From an uncultured Spirochaetaceae bacterium (lineage in GTDB: Bacteria; Spirochaetota; Spirochaetia; Treponematales; Treponemataceae): 57,231 bases of DNA. The stretch covers positions 1 through 57,231 of the forward strand of contig CACZPR010000082.1 in the NCBI GenBank assembly GCA_902783155.1, in the 5' to 3' direction. Of the stretch, positions 9,438-19,600 are shown in pieces. The position numbers and the translations under genes are program-made. Under the pieces are notes generated by a model. That model was not told the DNA's origin. It ran no database searches and saw only the letters and a program-made list of their open reading frames with translations. Every line of letters begins with the position of its first letter. Position 1 is the stretch's first letter.

Positions 9438-10139
9438 ATGGTCTACACAGCAGAAGTAGAGCATATGTGTCCTTTGGCTAAGGGCGCATATCACGGTCCT
9501 GCTCCAATCCCGGAAGAGGGCGAATGGGTTCAGGTCAAAAAAATCGAGGATGTATCTGGCTTCACACACGGTATCGGCTGGTGCGCACCACAGCAGGGAG
9601 CCTGCAAACTTTCTTTGAATGTCAAGGACGGAATCATTGAGGAGGCTCTGGTTGAGACAATCGGTTGCTCCGGAATGACACACTCCGCCGCCATGGCTTC
9701 GGAAATCCTTATCGGAAAGACTCTTCTTGAAGCATTGAACACCGACCTTGTTTGCGACGCAATCAACACAGCAATGAGAGAGCTTTTCATGCAGATTGTC
9801 TACGGACGCACACAGTCTGCCTACTCAAAGGGCGGCCTCAAGGTTGGAGCATCCCTGGAAGATTTGGGAAAGAACCTCCGCTCACAGGTTGGAACAATGT
9901 TCGCCACACGCAAGACCGGTCCACGCTATCTGGAGATGACAGAAGGATACGTAGAGACATGTGCCGTTGACAAGGACGGACAGATTATCGGCTACAACTG
10001 CATCAACTTCGGTAAGCTGATGGATGCTCTCAAGGCCGGAAAACCAGCCCAGGAAGCCATTGAAGGCGCACGCACACACTACGGACGCGTTACAGCCGAC
10101 CAGGGAATGGTCAAACTCATCGACCCACGCAAAGAGTAA
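9438..10139 (+). CDS. NifU/IscU-like iron-sulfur scaffold protein, partner of the GGGtGRT protein
   Basis: 233 residues, larger than a plain IscU. Cysteines in GWCAPQQGAC and ETIGCSGMTHSA resemble scaffold ligands, and the C-terminal segment adds ETCAVDKDGQIIGYNC. It is annotated in many anaerobes as an Fe-S assembly scaffold fused to a unique C-terminal region, and as here is followed by the GGGtGRT gene (18-nt gap). A GGAG Shine-Dalgarno lies before the ATG. The biochemical role of this two-gene unit is not established; involvement in cluster assembly or cysteine chemistry is inferred from the scaffold domain only. Confidence 0.8.
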   Translation: MVYTAEVEHMCPLAKGAYHGPAPIPEEGEWVQVKKIEDVSGFTHGIGWCAPQQGACKLSLNVKDGIIEEALVETIGCSGMTHSAAMASEILIGKTLLEALNTDLVCDAINTAMRELFMQIVYGRTQSAYSKGGLKVGASLEDLGKNLRSQVGTMFATRKTGPRYLEMTEGYVETCAVDKDGQIIGYNCINFGKLMDALKAGKPAQEAIEGARTHYGRVTADQGMVKLIDPRKE

Positions 10140-10157
10140 TTTAGGAGGAATACGATT

Positions 10158-11195
10158 ATGGCATTATTTGAAGATTTCACGGGCCGCATTCCTCAGGTGA
10201 ACAAGGCTCTCAAGGAATATGGATTTTCTGAAGGAGAAAAGGGTCTGAACGAAGCGCGCGACCTCTGCAAGTCACGTGGATTTGACCCTTATGAAATCTG
10301 CCAGTCAACACAGCAGATTTGTTTTGAAGATGCAAAATGGGCTTACGTCCTTGGTTCTGCAATCGCAATCAAGGAAGCCGAAAAGACAGGTGACAAGACT
10401 GGTTCTTCAGCCGCCGCAAATATCGGTAAGGGACTCCAGGCATTCTGTCTTCCAGGTTCTGTTGCCGATGACCGCAAGGTTGGTCTCGGACACGGAAACC
10501 TCGGTGCACGCCTTTTGAGCGAAGAGACACAGTGCTTTGCATTCCTGGCAGGACACGAGTCTTTCGCAGCCGCTGAAGGTGCAATCAAGATTGCGGCAAA
10601 CGCAAACAAGGTCCGCAAGAACAAGCTCCGCGTCATCCTGAACGGTCTTGGAAAAGATGCGGCACAGATTATTTCCCGCATCAACGGATTCACTTATGTC
10701 CAGACAAAGTTCGACTATTTCAACGGCGAGGGAACGGACAAGGCTCTTACAGTAGTAAAGGAAGTTCCTTATGGTTCAAACCCTGACCGCCTCATCGTAA
10801 AGTGCTACGGCGCAGACGATGTTCGCGAGGGCGTTGCAATCATGTGGCACGAGGATGTCGATGTTTCTATTACCGGAAACTCCACAAACCCGACACGCTT
10901 CCAGCACCCGGTCGCAGGAACATACAAGAAGGAACGCCTCCTTGCAGGAAAGAAGTACTTCTCTGTAGCTTCCGGCGGTGGAACAGGCCGCACACTCCAC
11001 CCGGACAACATGGCAGCAGGTCCAGCATCATACGGATTCACTGACACTTTGGGAAGAATGCACTCAGACGCCCAGTTCGCCGGTTCTTCATCAGTTCCTG
11101 CACACGTAGAAATGATGGGCTTCATGGGCATGGGCAACAACCCAATGGTAGGTTGTACAGTCGCTTGTGCAGTTGCAGTGGCTGGTTCGTTCTAA
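10158..11195 (+). CDS. GGGtGRT family protein
   Basis: 345 residues, full family length. The defining motif GGGTGRT is seen in SVASGGGTGRTLHPDN, about residue 278. The family is conserved and highly expressed in several anaerobe groups, and is paired with a NifU-like protein, but its reaction is unknown. A glycine- and methionine-rich C-terminus (MMGFMGMGNNPMVGC) ends in VAGSF. The gene begins after a perfect AGGAGG. The last 18 nt of the coding sequence, including the stop, are copied in degenerate form in each spacer of the tandem array that follows. Confidence 0.92.
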   Translation: MALFEDFTGRIPQVNKALKEYGFSEGEKGLNEARDLCKSRGFDPYEICQSTQQICFEDAKWAYVLGSAIAIKEAEKTGDKTGSSAAANIGKGLQAFCLPGSVADDRKVGLGHGNLGARLLSEETQCFAFLAGHESFAAAEGAIKIAANANKVRKNKLRVILNGLGKDAAQIISRINGFTYVQTKFDYFNGEGTDKALTVVKEVPYGSNPDRLIVKCYGADDVREGVAIMWHEDVDVSITGNSTNPTRFQHPVAGTYKKERLLAGKKYFSVASGGGTGRTLHPDNMAAGPASYGFTDTLGRMHSDAQFAGSSSVPAHVEMMGFMGMGNNPMVGCTVACAVAVAGSF

Positions 11196-11786
11196 AATAA
11201 TATGCGAGTTCTTCTGTTTTTTTCACGAAGTGAAAAAATGCGAACCCTTTGGTGAGCAAAGAAAAACTCGTAAGCAAGCCGAAAGGCTTGCGACTAGCCG
11301 TGGCTGGTTCATTCTAAAATAGAGACCGCGAGTTTTTACGTTTTTTGCGTAGCAAAAATGCGAGCCTTCGCGAGCAAGTAAAAACTCGTAGAGCAAGCGC
11401 AAGCTTGCGACTAGCCGTAGCTGGTTCGTTCTAAAATAATATGCGAGTTCTTACGGTTTTCTGCAAAGCAGAAAATGCACGCCCTTTGGCGGGCAAGTAA
11501 GAACTCGTAAGCAAGCCACAAGGCTTGCGACTAGCAGGTAGCTTCTAAGTTAACATGCGAGTTTTTACGTTTTTTTGCGAAAGCAAAAAATGCGAGCCTT
11601 CGCGAGCAAGTAAAAACTCGTAGAGCAAGAGCAAGCGCAAGCTTGCGACTAGCCGTAGCTGGTTCATTCTAATTTAACATGCGAGTTTTCACGTTTTTTT
11701 GCTTGCAAAAAATGCACACCCTCTGGCGGGCAAGTGAAAACTCAAAGAGCAAGCCGCAAGCCAAATGGCTTGCGGCTTGCGACTGG
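11196..11786 (+). repeat. Five tandem structured repeats with covarying stems
   Basis: Units start with CGAGTT at 11205, 11329, 11444, 11558 and 11682 (spacing 124, 115, 114, 124). Each has an outer stem A (CGAGTTYTTAC with GTAARAACTCG), enclosing hairpin B (T-rich stem, e.g. TTTTCTGC-aaa-GCAGAAAA) and hairpin C (TGC..GCC-cttt-GGC..GCA). Hairpin D (GCAAGCC-gaaa-GGCTTGC) and a spacer GACTAGCCGTRGCTGGTTCRT follow. Stems differ between copies by compensatory changes, for example C-G to T-A in stem A and CAC/GTG to GC/GC in B. Several D loops are GNRA (GAAA, GCAA) on the plus strand. No coding potential. It separates the GGGtGRT gene from the 13-gene operon, and its last unit abuts the operon's first start codon. 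Confidence 0.9.
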
Positions 11787-11796
11787 GGTTTTATCA

Positions 11797-13599
11797 ATGA
11801 AAAAAAATACTGGCTCCATTTTTCAAAAATTAGTGCTTTTCTCTTTGCTTGGAACCATTTGTTTTGCGTTTTCAGGATGCATTCCAGACAGCACGGCTCC
11901 AGTAAAGGAAATTCCCTACGGCACACCAACAATCTTTGACGAGGACTTGGACATAGGGCTGTTCTCACCTTTTGAAGTCCCCCTGGTACAAAACCGCGAA
12001 TATGAATTCACCGCAACAACCAGCCATAAATATATCAGAGTACATTTCGTAATCCCCAACGAAGGGGACAAATGGATTTCACTAAGAAAAATTGAGTCCA
12101 ATATATTCTCCCAGAATTTAATCATTCCAAAGGGAACCGAAAAAGTAGAAATCGGAATATCGGACAGGGCAAACGCAAAAGACAGCAACGATGTAAAAAT
12201 ATATGCCGCGTATGATGTCATCACTCTGGAAGAATTCAAGGACGTAATCGAGGATGAAGAAAGGCGCAGGGAATCTGAAAATGTTCCATCAAAAGAACAG
12301 CCTGAGGTCCTCCGTTTTTCCGAAAAAATATCAATAGACCATAAATACACTTCACGATACCCAAAAGCGTTAAAGCGTGGAGAGACATATACATTTGAAA
12401 TAGGTCCGTTCGACAGCAGCTACTGCATTCTCAATGCTGTCAACAAATACAATTTCCAGTGGCTGCCGGTTGAAAGGAACAAATCAAAATTCTTTAAAAT
12501 CAATTACCAGATTCCTTCCGATGCAGAAGAATTTAGAATCGTTCTTTCTTCCACATCAACATCCTTTACCGAGTCGCTGGTTTCATTCAATCTTGTTGGC
12601 GAAATCGATGAAAGCAAAAGCAACAAACTTGAGAACGGAGAAAACATTGTAATATCATCAGCAACAATGTCCAGCCTTGAAATTCCTGTTGACGATGAAA
12701 AAATCTACAGCATGTCGGTCGATTCTTTTGGTTCCAACTACAAATACTGCCATGTTTATTTCCTTGACAGCAACAGTGAAAATCTTGATTCCTTTGTGCT
12801 GGACAGAAACAAAATTACCGGAAAATATGAAACAAAATGTCTGTACGTTCCGAACGGCACAAAAAGAATAGACGTGTATCTTTCAGACGACTATTTTAGC
12901 CATACAAACAAGATTGCGGATATAATTGTTGAGGACAGAAAAACCGAAAATCCCTTGAGGGCAGGCCCCTCAATCCAAAAAGCCGACAAATACAGAACGG
13001 ACAGCGCCGACAAAGACTTGGGAGAATTCCTTGAAAGCAGAAATATTGAAACATTTTCCCCGGACGAAATTGTTGATTTGTGCGTCAATTATATAGAAGA
13101 AAATGCGCTGGATGATTATCACAAGATAAAACTTGTCCACGACTGCATCTGGTATCTCGCAAGCTACGACCATGACTCACTTGAGATTGGCAATTACTGG
13201 CCATGGGATTTCAGGACCGTACTTTCCCGTAGACTCTGTGTATGCGCAGGATTTTCAAGGACATTCGTTTATTTCTGCGAAAAACTTGGAATCAGGGCAA
13301 TCAACGTGCTTGGAAATGCGCTTGACGGCACAGAACGAACAGCCGAAGAAGTTGAGGACCAGGACCACGCATGGACAATCCTTGAACTGAACGACGGATG
13401 GTATCTCTTTGACCTGACATGGGACTGCTCAAGCACACGTGGAGGAAAACGCGACGACACATATTCCTGCAACTATTTCTTTGTGCGCCCTGATGATTTC
13501 ATAAGAAGGCATTATCCGAAAAACCCGGAAAAACAGCTGCTGGAAAATCCATACACCAGCAATGAGATTGTAAAACTATTTACGGACAGCAGGGAGTAG
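11797..13599 (+). CDS. Lipoprotein with C-terminal transglutaminase-like domain
   Basis: 600 residues. A lipoprotein signal ends in FAFSGC (Cys about residue 27). Residues 30-400 contain apparently repeated beta-rich segments, each opening with a phrase like EYEFTA / TYTFEI and ending with VEIGISD / FRIVLSS / IDVYLSD, so perhaps three or four related adhesin-like domains. The C-terminus (about 425-590) is a transglutaminase/protease fold with C483 (LCVCAGFSRTF), H524 (DHAW) and D539 (LFDLTWD), a complete triad. The ATG at 11797 is chosen because the signal peptide starts there; upstream codons lie in the repeat array. It is the first gene of the long operon and presumably acts in the periplasm or at the surface. 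Confidence 0.8.
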   Translation: MKKNTGSIFQKLVLFSLLGTICFAFSGCIPDSTAPVKEIPYGTPTIFDEDLDIGLFSPFEVPLVQNREYEFTATTSHKYIRVHFVIPNEGDKWISLRKIESNIFSQNLIIPKGTEKVEIGISDRANAKDSNDVKIYAAYDVITLEEFKDVIEDEERRRESENVPSKEQPEVLRFSEKISIDHKYTSRYPKALKRGETYTFEIGPFDSSYCILNAVNKYNFQWLPVERNKSKFFKINYQIPSDAEEFRIVLSSTSTSFTESLVSFNLVGEIDESKSNKLENGENIVISSATMSSLEIPVDDEKIYSMSVDSFGSNYKYCHVYFLDSNSENLDSFVLDRNKITGKYETKCLYVPNGTKRIDVYLSDDYFSHTNKIADIIVEDRKTENPLRAGPSIQKADKYRTDSADKDLGEFLESRNIETFSPDEIVDLCVNYIEENALDDYHKIKLVHDCIWYLASYDHDSLEIGNYWPWDFRTVLSRRLCVCAGFSRTFVYFCEKLGIRAINVLGNALDGTERTAEEVEDQDHAWTILELNDGWYLFDLTWDCSSTRGGKRDDTYSCNYFFVRPDDFIRRHYPKNPEKQLLENPYTSNEIVKLFTDSRE

Positions 13600-13603
13600 C
13601 GAC

Positions 13604-14146
13604 ATGAAAAATTTTTTGAAATCAGTTTTGCTTGGACTGTTGATTGGAATAATTTACATAGCTTCGCTGGCTTTTATAATCTCCCCGCTTCTTTTTTTGT
13701 TCAAGGAAGGATTCATCGGTCTGATGCTCGGAAAAGTCAATGCCACTGATTTCATCAGAAATGTACTCGGACAGGCACAGGGCATTCCATACAGGCTTGA
13801 CCCATATTCAATTGCAATCATCATAGTGCAGATTTTGCTTTTCCTGACCGTGTGCATCACAACCTATATTTTTCTTTCAAAAGTTTTGAAGGAACTTCTG
13901 ACCGGCGAAGGGGAAGAATATTTTCAAAGTTTCTACAAGATTATCTACATGGTTTTTCTTTTTGTCCCCGAGATTCTTATATTCATGTCGCTGTTCTTCA
14001 AATTCCCGGTGATAAAGACAATCATAATAACAGGCTCCATAGTGGCGGTTGTCTCGGTCTTTGCGTTCATCATAACAATAAAAGTTTTGCCGGACGTAAT
14101 CAAAAACCGTGACTCAAAGTTTATACTGGAAGGAGGCTCAAAATGA
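13604..14146 (+). CDS. Four-helix integral membrane protein, unknown
   Basis: 180 residues with about four hydrophobic helices: 7-33, 65-90, 112-132 and 137-160. There is a short loop with KVLKELLTGEGEEYF between helices two and three. No recognised domain. A GGAG precedes the ATG 5 nt after the previous stop, and its own stop overlaps the next gene as ATGA, so the two are translationally coupled. It resembles DUF2975-type small membrane proteins only in layout. A membrane anchor or channel subunit of the operon's complex is a guess. Confidence 0.6.
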   Translation: MKNFLKSVLLGLLIGIIYIASLAFIISPLLFLFKEGFIGLMLGKVNATDFIRNVLGQAQGIPYRLDPYSIAIIIVQILLFLTVCITTYIFLSKVLKELLTGEGEEYFQSFYKIIYMVFLFVPEILIFMSLFFKFPVIKTIIITGSIVAVVSVFAFIITIKVLPDVIKNRDSKFILEGGSK

Positions 14147-15702
14147 AAAAACTAGGAAAAATAATTTCCATATTCGCCGCATCGCTTTTTCTATTTTCAC
14201 TTGGCTCCTGCAATAAAAAGATTGAGAAAAGTATTGCGATTGAGGAAGCCGAAACACCTCCTGCCATGCCGGGAAGAATCATTGTTCTTGTGGTTGACAT
14301 ATCGCAGAGCATAAAAAATCAGCTGGACAAAATCATAGACGGACTTTGCGAAAAGATTGTGGACGAGAGGCTCGAAGACAATGACTACTGCGTTGTTGTT
14401 CCGCTCGGGGATTCCGGCAATATTGATAAAGCGCGCTCCTTCGGAATAAAATTCAGCATGGACAAGGATAACATCAAAAGTTACCTCCGCTCCATGAAAG
14501 ACTGGATGCCGACAAATCTCAATACGGATATTGGGGCGGCAATGAAAAAGACATTCGAGTACGTCAATAAAATTGAAGAAGAAAACGACGGCAACATGCT
14601 CGATCCCCTGGTCCTGTTCATCACCGACGGAAACATATATCAAAGCCCGAACAGCAAAAGCAAAATACTTTACGACTCCCCTGACGCAATTTTTGAAGAC
14701 ACCGCCATGAATCCACAGAAAGCATCCTACGAAAACTGGTGGTTCCTTGGAATCAAAAATGGAAGCGAGGCTCTTGACAATATTGAGGACATCGCAAAAA
14801 GGGCGAACGCATATCCTGAGCGCTACGAAACATTGAGCGACATGTCACAGTTCGGAATCCTGTTCGACAAATGGCTTGAACAAATCCCACCGGTAAAACC
14901 CAGGGACAACGGAAAAATTGCCTTCTCAAATGTGAAGCTCGGAAATATTGATTTGAGTTCCGACCCTTCAAAATATACCATAGTTTCAAACAGCTCCGAC
15001 CTTTTCACCTGGCAGATGAGGAGCGAATACAAGTTTACCACGGTCGTAATGGAGTTTACTGACATAAAAGGCTCCTTCCAAAAGGACTCCACAGGAGAGA
15101 GCGTTGAATTCCAGATTGTACCGGAACAGGGAAACATTGAATTTGCTCCAGGCTCCATCCGCGAGACACGTGGAAATGTAAAACTGCCAGCCATATCTGG
15201 AAAGGGAAAACTCAAGCTCACCATAAATACAAAACTGAATGCCGAAAGCGACGGACAGATTCCAGAGTATCTGTTTTTTGTTGAACTAAAATCACCCCTT
15301 GCGCTGGTTTTGGAAAAGGTTCTCCCAATTGCCTCGGCCATAATTTTAATTGCGCTCGCAATCATAATCATAAATATTCACAAACAGAGGCGGCCAATAA
15401 AAATCAAGATTGAGCGTGTGGGAAATAATTCCGCAAAGCCAAGGTCCGCTTCAGTCAAGATAAACCGGGAACTGGAATTCGGAAGCAAGATAGGACTCAA
15501 TCTCCGGCTTGAAGGCTCCAATATTCCTCCCGTTGTTGGGAAAATAATCAGGTCCGGAAAATCAAGCTGGAAAATTGAAATGGAGAGCGAACAATGGTTT
15601 GCCCCCAACCAAAAGCTGAATCCCTACACACTGGGGACCTCCATAAAACTTGTGCTCAAAGACGGAAGCTCGTGCAGCATAAAGTTCAGCAGGGTTAGGT
15701 AA
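14143..15702 (+). CDS. VWA-domain lipoprotein with C-terminal transmembrane segment
   Basis: 519 residues. The lipoprotein signal ends in SLGSC (C23). A von Willebrand A domain follows with a complete MIDAS: D52-x-S54-x-S56 (VDISQS), threonine in NLNTDIG and aspartate in FITDG. A beta-rich middle region leads to one strong transmembrane helix (about 394-414), then a basic tail of about 105 residues predicted to be cytoplasmic. With the N-terminus lipidated outside, the protein would link a periplasmic metal-dependent adhesion module to the cytoplasm. It overlaps the preceding membrane-protein gene by 4 nt. VWA proteins accompany FtsZ-like proteins in published membrane-remodelling gene clusters. 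Confidence 0.82.
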   Translation: MKKLGKIISIFAASLFLFSLGSCNKKIEKSIAIEEAETPPAMPGRIIVLVVDISQSIKNQLDKIIDGLCEKIVDERLEDNDYCVVVPLGDSGNIDKARSFGIKFSMDKDNIKSYLRSMKDWMPTNLNTDIGAAMKKTFEYVNKIEEENDGNMLDPLVLFITDGNIYQSPNSKSKILYDSPDAIFEDTAMNPQKASYENWWFLGIKNGSEALDNIEDIAKRANAYPERYETLSDMSQFGILFDKWLEQIPPVKPRDNGKIAFSNVKLGNIDLSSDPSKYTIVSNSSDLFTWQMRSEYKFTTVVMEFTDIKGSFQKDSTGESVEFQIVPEQGNIEFAPGSIRETRGNVKLPAISGKGKLKLTINTKLNAESDGQIPEYLFFVELKSPLALVLEKVLPIASAIILIALAIIIINIHKQRRPIKIKIERVGNNSAKPRSASVKINRELEFGSKIGLNLRLEGSNIPPVVGKIIRSGKSSWKIEMESEQWFAPNQKLNPYTLGTSIKLVLKDGSSCSIKFSRVR

Positions 15703-15722
15703 ACGGAAGCGCGGAGACTGGA

Positions 15723-16595
15723 ATGGATTTTTTTAGAGGATTTTTGATTTGGGGTCTGGTGGCCGTTTTTGTTGGCGCACTGTGTTTCGCCGTATGGAAA
15801 TTCTATTTTTGCCGCATACGTGGATTTGAAAACAGAAAGCGCACGACACTGACCGGATGCGTCCTTATATTCGTCACCACCGTCACATATTTATTTCTGC
15901 CGCTGGTGCTCTGTAAGTCAAAACTTTTTACCGAAACAAAAGACAGATTCGTTGACGGAATAAAGAACGACATCGTTGCAAAAACCCGCGACGCATTTTA
16001 TGAAGAGGCAGAGGATGTCCTTAAAAATGTAGTTGATTCAATGGTGGACACTTTCCATGCAGAAAAAATTTCATCCGCGGTGGATTTGGAAAAAGCAAAG
16101 GAGAGCATAGTAAAATACGCAGTCAAGTATTCTAAAAACAGAACGCTGAAAGATTCTCTAAAAAATGCGTTCAAATTAATCAAGATTGACGATGACTCAA
16201 AAGAGGCTTTCAACAATGCCCTTGAAAAAAATACGCTTGTGGAATGTGCCAATATCGTGGAAAGGTATTCCAGCGAAATAAGGGAATCATACATACAGAA
16301 CAGTCTCCTGAAACCATGGATTGCACCTATAGTAAAAAATGTTTCCATGGAGAGCTTCACGGGACTACCCGCCGACAGCGCAAGCATAAAGGCGTTCAAC
16401 AAAGCCAAAAACGCATTCGACAAACTGTTTTTGCGTTTCGCCATATACCTTTCGCTTGGCACGTCAATAATAATTTTCATAATCATCTACCTTTTGCGGG
16501 AGAAGGAAGAAAAGGCCGCAACAAAATCAAAAAGAAACTATATGTTTGAGTATAATGAAAAATCTTTTGAGGAAATGAACGCGAAAAAGATTTAA
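15723..16595 (+). CDS. Membrane protein with large helical extracytoplasmic domain
   Basis: 290 residues. Hydrophobic helices at about 5-27 and 43-62, a charged mostly helical domain of about 180 residues, then a third helix at about 244-264 and a basic/acidic tail. No family recognised. The central domain is rich in short amphipathic helices (VDSMVDTF, ALEKNTLVECANIVERYSS). It starts after GGAG, 20 nt behind the VWA gene, and precedes the tubulin-like gene by 21 nt, so it may anchor the cytoplasmic polymer to the membrane (inference from position). Confidence 0.6.
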   Translation: MDFFRGFLIWGLVAVFVGALCFAVWKFYFCRIRGFENRKRTTLTGCVLIFVTTVTYLFLPLVLCKSKLFTETKDRFVDGIKNDIVAKTRDAFYEEAEDVLKNVVDSMVDTFHAEKISSAVDLEKAKESIVKYAVKYSKNRTLKDSLKNAFKLIKIDDDSKEAFNNALEKNTLVECANIVERYSSEIRESYIQNSLLKPWIAPIVKNVSMESFTGLPADSASIKAFNKAKNAFDKLFLRFAIYLSLGTSIIIFIIIYLLREKEEKAATKSKRNYMFEYNEKSFEEMNAKKI

Positions 16596-16616
16596 TAAAA
16601 GCATGGCGAGGTTAAA

Positions 16617-19600
16617 ATGAAAAGATATCAACCAACTGTAGTAATCGGCGTGGGTGGAACTGGAAAAAATATTCTTCTGGCACTGAAGAAAATGATTATC
16701 GAAAATTCGCCAAATGGAATGCAGGACTATCCTTTGCTGCGCCTTTTGAGCCTTGACACGGACATCAGCATTGATTCTGTTACCAGCGAAATCAAAACTG
16801 TGAAAGATGAAATCAATCTTGATCCGAATACAGAAATTGAAAGACTTGGCGCGGACGGTTTGACATCAACATTGAATCTGGACCAGTTTCCGAGCATCAA
16901 GGAATGGTATCCGGATTCCAAACGCTCGCAGCTAAATCCAACAATGCTTTCCGGTGGAGCAAGCCAGATGAAGCCTGTCGGTCGCTTTTCATTCGCATGG
17001 AACGCCGCAAAAATAAGGGACAAGCTTTACAACATACTCAGCACAACAATTGACGTTGACGAAGCAAGGAGAAACAAAATTGGAGAATCCAACCTTGTGC
17101 CATTCACAAACGTATTCATCTGCGGCTCTATATGCGGTGGAACTGGATCAGGAATATTCCTTGATGTTGCAAACCTTGTTCGCTTCGTTGCAAAACAAAC
17201 AAATGTCATAACAAAAATATATGGATTCATGGCTCTTGCAAGTGTCTACGACTCAATAAGCGGAGACCTCAAGCTAAAACCAAACTGCTACGCCTCGCTG
17301 ATTGAGCTGGACCATTATCAAAATGAAAACAATTTCCGTTCACCCAAAAGACAGTTCTATCCGGCGTACAGAAACATATCCTCAAGCGACTGGGATTATA
17401 CAAATTCTTCGAACACATTTTCTTTTGACTATCCCTACCTTTTTGACAAGGCAAACGAAACCGGTGTCGCTTTTTCATCTCCAAAACAGTTTGCGGAAAT
17501 GGCGGCAAGATTTATTTATCTCCTTACAGGGAGCGATGTCGCAACAAGGTGGGAATCAGTTTCAAACAATATTTGGGTCAATCTTGACGAGGACAGAAAA
17601 CTTCACAAGCCAGTCAGATATGCGTCCACCGGCAACACATCTATCGTCTATCCACGAAGGAAAATTACGCAGCTCTGTTCATTCAAACTTGCGGAAAACT
17701 ATTTTAAAATCATTCTCGACGACTCGTATGGAAAAGTTGAAATCGACAGGCTCGTTGAGCGGTTCCTGAATGATTCCAAAACAAATCCCGAAGGAAATGA
17801 AAGCAGCATCCTCGCAGATTCGTTCAGCATGTTCAAAGATCCGGACACGGATGATTTCCTGTATTTCACAGAATATCTTGACAGTTCAAAAGGATCCAAG
17901 CTGGATGAATGTATAGAACTGATAAAGGAAGACAAAAAATCAATTACAGGAACAGTGACAAACTGGACAGAAGACATCAGGAAAATTTTCAATAACTTCA
18001 AGACACAGACTTCGGTTTATCCAAGAGACAGAAAGGAAAAATTCATCTCCGACATTCAGCACAGGATGTCAGAAATGCTAAACCTCAGACTTGTTGAGGA
18101 CGCAGCCAATCCATTGCAGGATGGAAAACGCATGACAAGAGGCTCCGTCGCACGGACAAAGGCCTTCCTCGAAAATCTCTATGCCCGATTCACAAGCGCG
18201 AACGAAAATTTCCGCAGGCTGGAAGAGGATGCAAGGGAACAGGCAAAGGATTTTGAAGAAATTTTTGATGGAAAATTCTCCGCCCTGAAGTCGGCACTGA
18301 ATTCACTGATTCCATCATCAAAAAACATCCAGAGGCTTCTGGAGGAAACGCTTTCGGCATACGAGGACATAATCATCGCAAAGAAAAATGAGCATACCGC
18401 AAAACTCGTCCGACAATATTTTACGGAGATACAGGAGAACGGCATCCACCTGTCAGATGGCATACTGAAGGAACTGGAAAACAGAATCCTGAACACCGGA
18501 AGCGCGATAAATAAATTTAAAAAACTCCAGGAAGAGGCAAAGACTTTCCTGTACAAAAACCAGACGGAAAGCAACGGCAACTTCAACATCGAAATCTTCA
18601 ATTATAAAAAGGATGTGGAAGGCATTTACAACAAGCTCATGGCCAACAAAGATTTTGGCGAGGAACAGATTTTTGAAACACTGACAAAAGTTTTACAGTC
18701 AAAAGAAGCCTTCGACACAGACTACTCAAGAGCAGGAAGCGCACTGCCGGAAGCGAGAATTATGAAACTGCTTTTGTCGGAGACAGAAAAATTCTTCTTC
18801 GGACCGGTTGCGGAAATAAACATAAGGCAGAGACTGCTTGAGGATGAAGAAAAACTCAACGCCCTTACTTCCGGCGCATACCTTACAACGGCGCAGGTCT
18901 ACACAAGACTTGACGGACAGGAAATGAGCGCGTCGGGCCTCAACACAAAGGGAAAAATTTTTTATGCAATATCAATTCCAAACGAACCAGAGTATGACAA
19001 GTACTGCAAGGAAAGCCTAAGCACAAAAGTCGGAAAACCTTTCGTATGTCCCTTTGATGCCGGCGGAAGCATGGAAAACAGTGAACAATGTCCAATATAC
19101 GGGAAATGTCTTAAAGCATGGATTCTCAAAAACGCGAGCGTAGATTTGGAAATCATTCCGTCGGACGAGACTGGTGAAATCAATATTATGAAGGTCATCG
19201 TTGGATTCCCTCTCAGGGCAATTACAAGCGTCTCAGGTCCATACAGGGAAGAATATCTGAAGGCAATGAGAAAGCAGAAGGAAGAGAACGACTTCAACGG
19301 ACGTACCGAAGAAAATCTTCACATGTTCGGGACCGTGAAATTTGCGGACCTGAATGAAGCGGAATCCAGCCCACTGGAGTTGAGAGATTCTTTCAGAAAG
19401 GCCCTCCTGATTACTTTGATTGCGAAAAGGCTTGTCGTTGATTCCTTTGGTGTACACTTTTTCACGGGATACGATTGTGAAAATGACAAGGAAGTACCAT
19501 CGCTGGACCTTGGGAAAAATTTTGTGGAAGCCACATTCATGGCAGAAAGCACAAGGGTAAATGATATAAAGGCTGTGGATGAAATCAGAAAGCTCGCAAA

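Noticed and set aside
11196-11786. CRISPR array
   Set aside because: Repeats are over 110 bp, differ between copies in paired positions, and there are no unique spacers.
11196-11786. Integron attC sites
   Set aside because: No integrase, no cassettes between units, and the GTTRRRY core is not conserved across copies.
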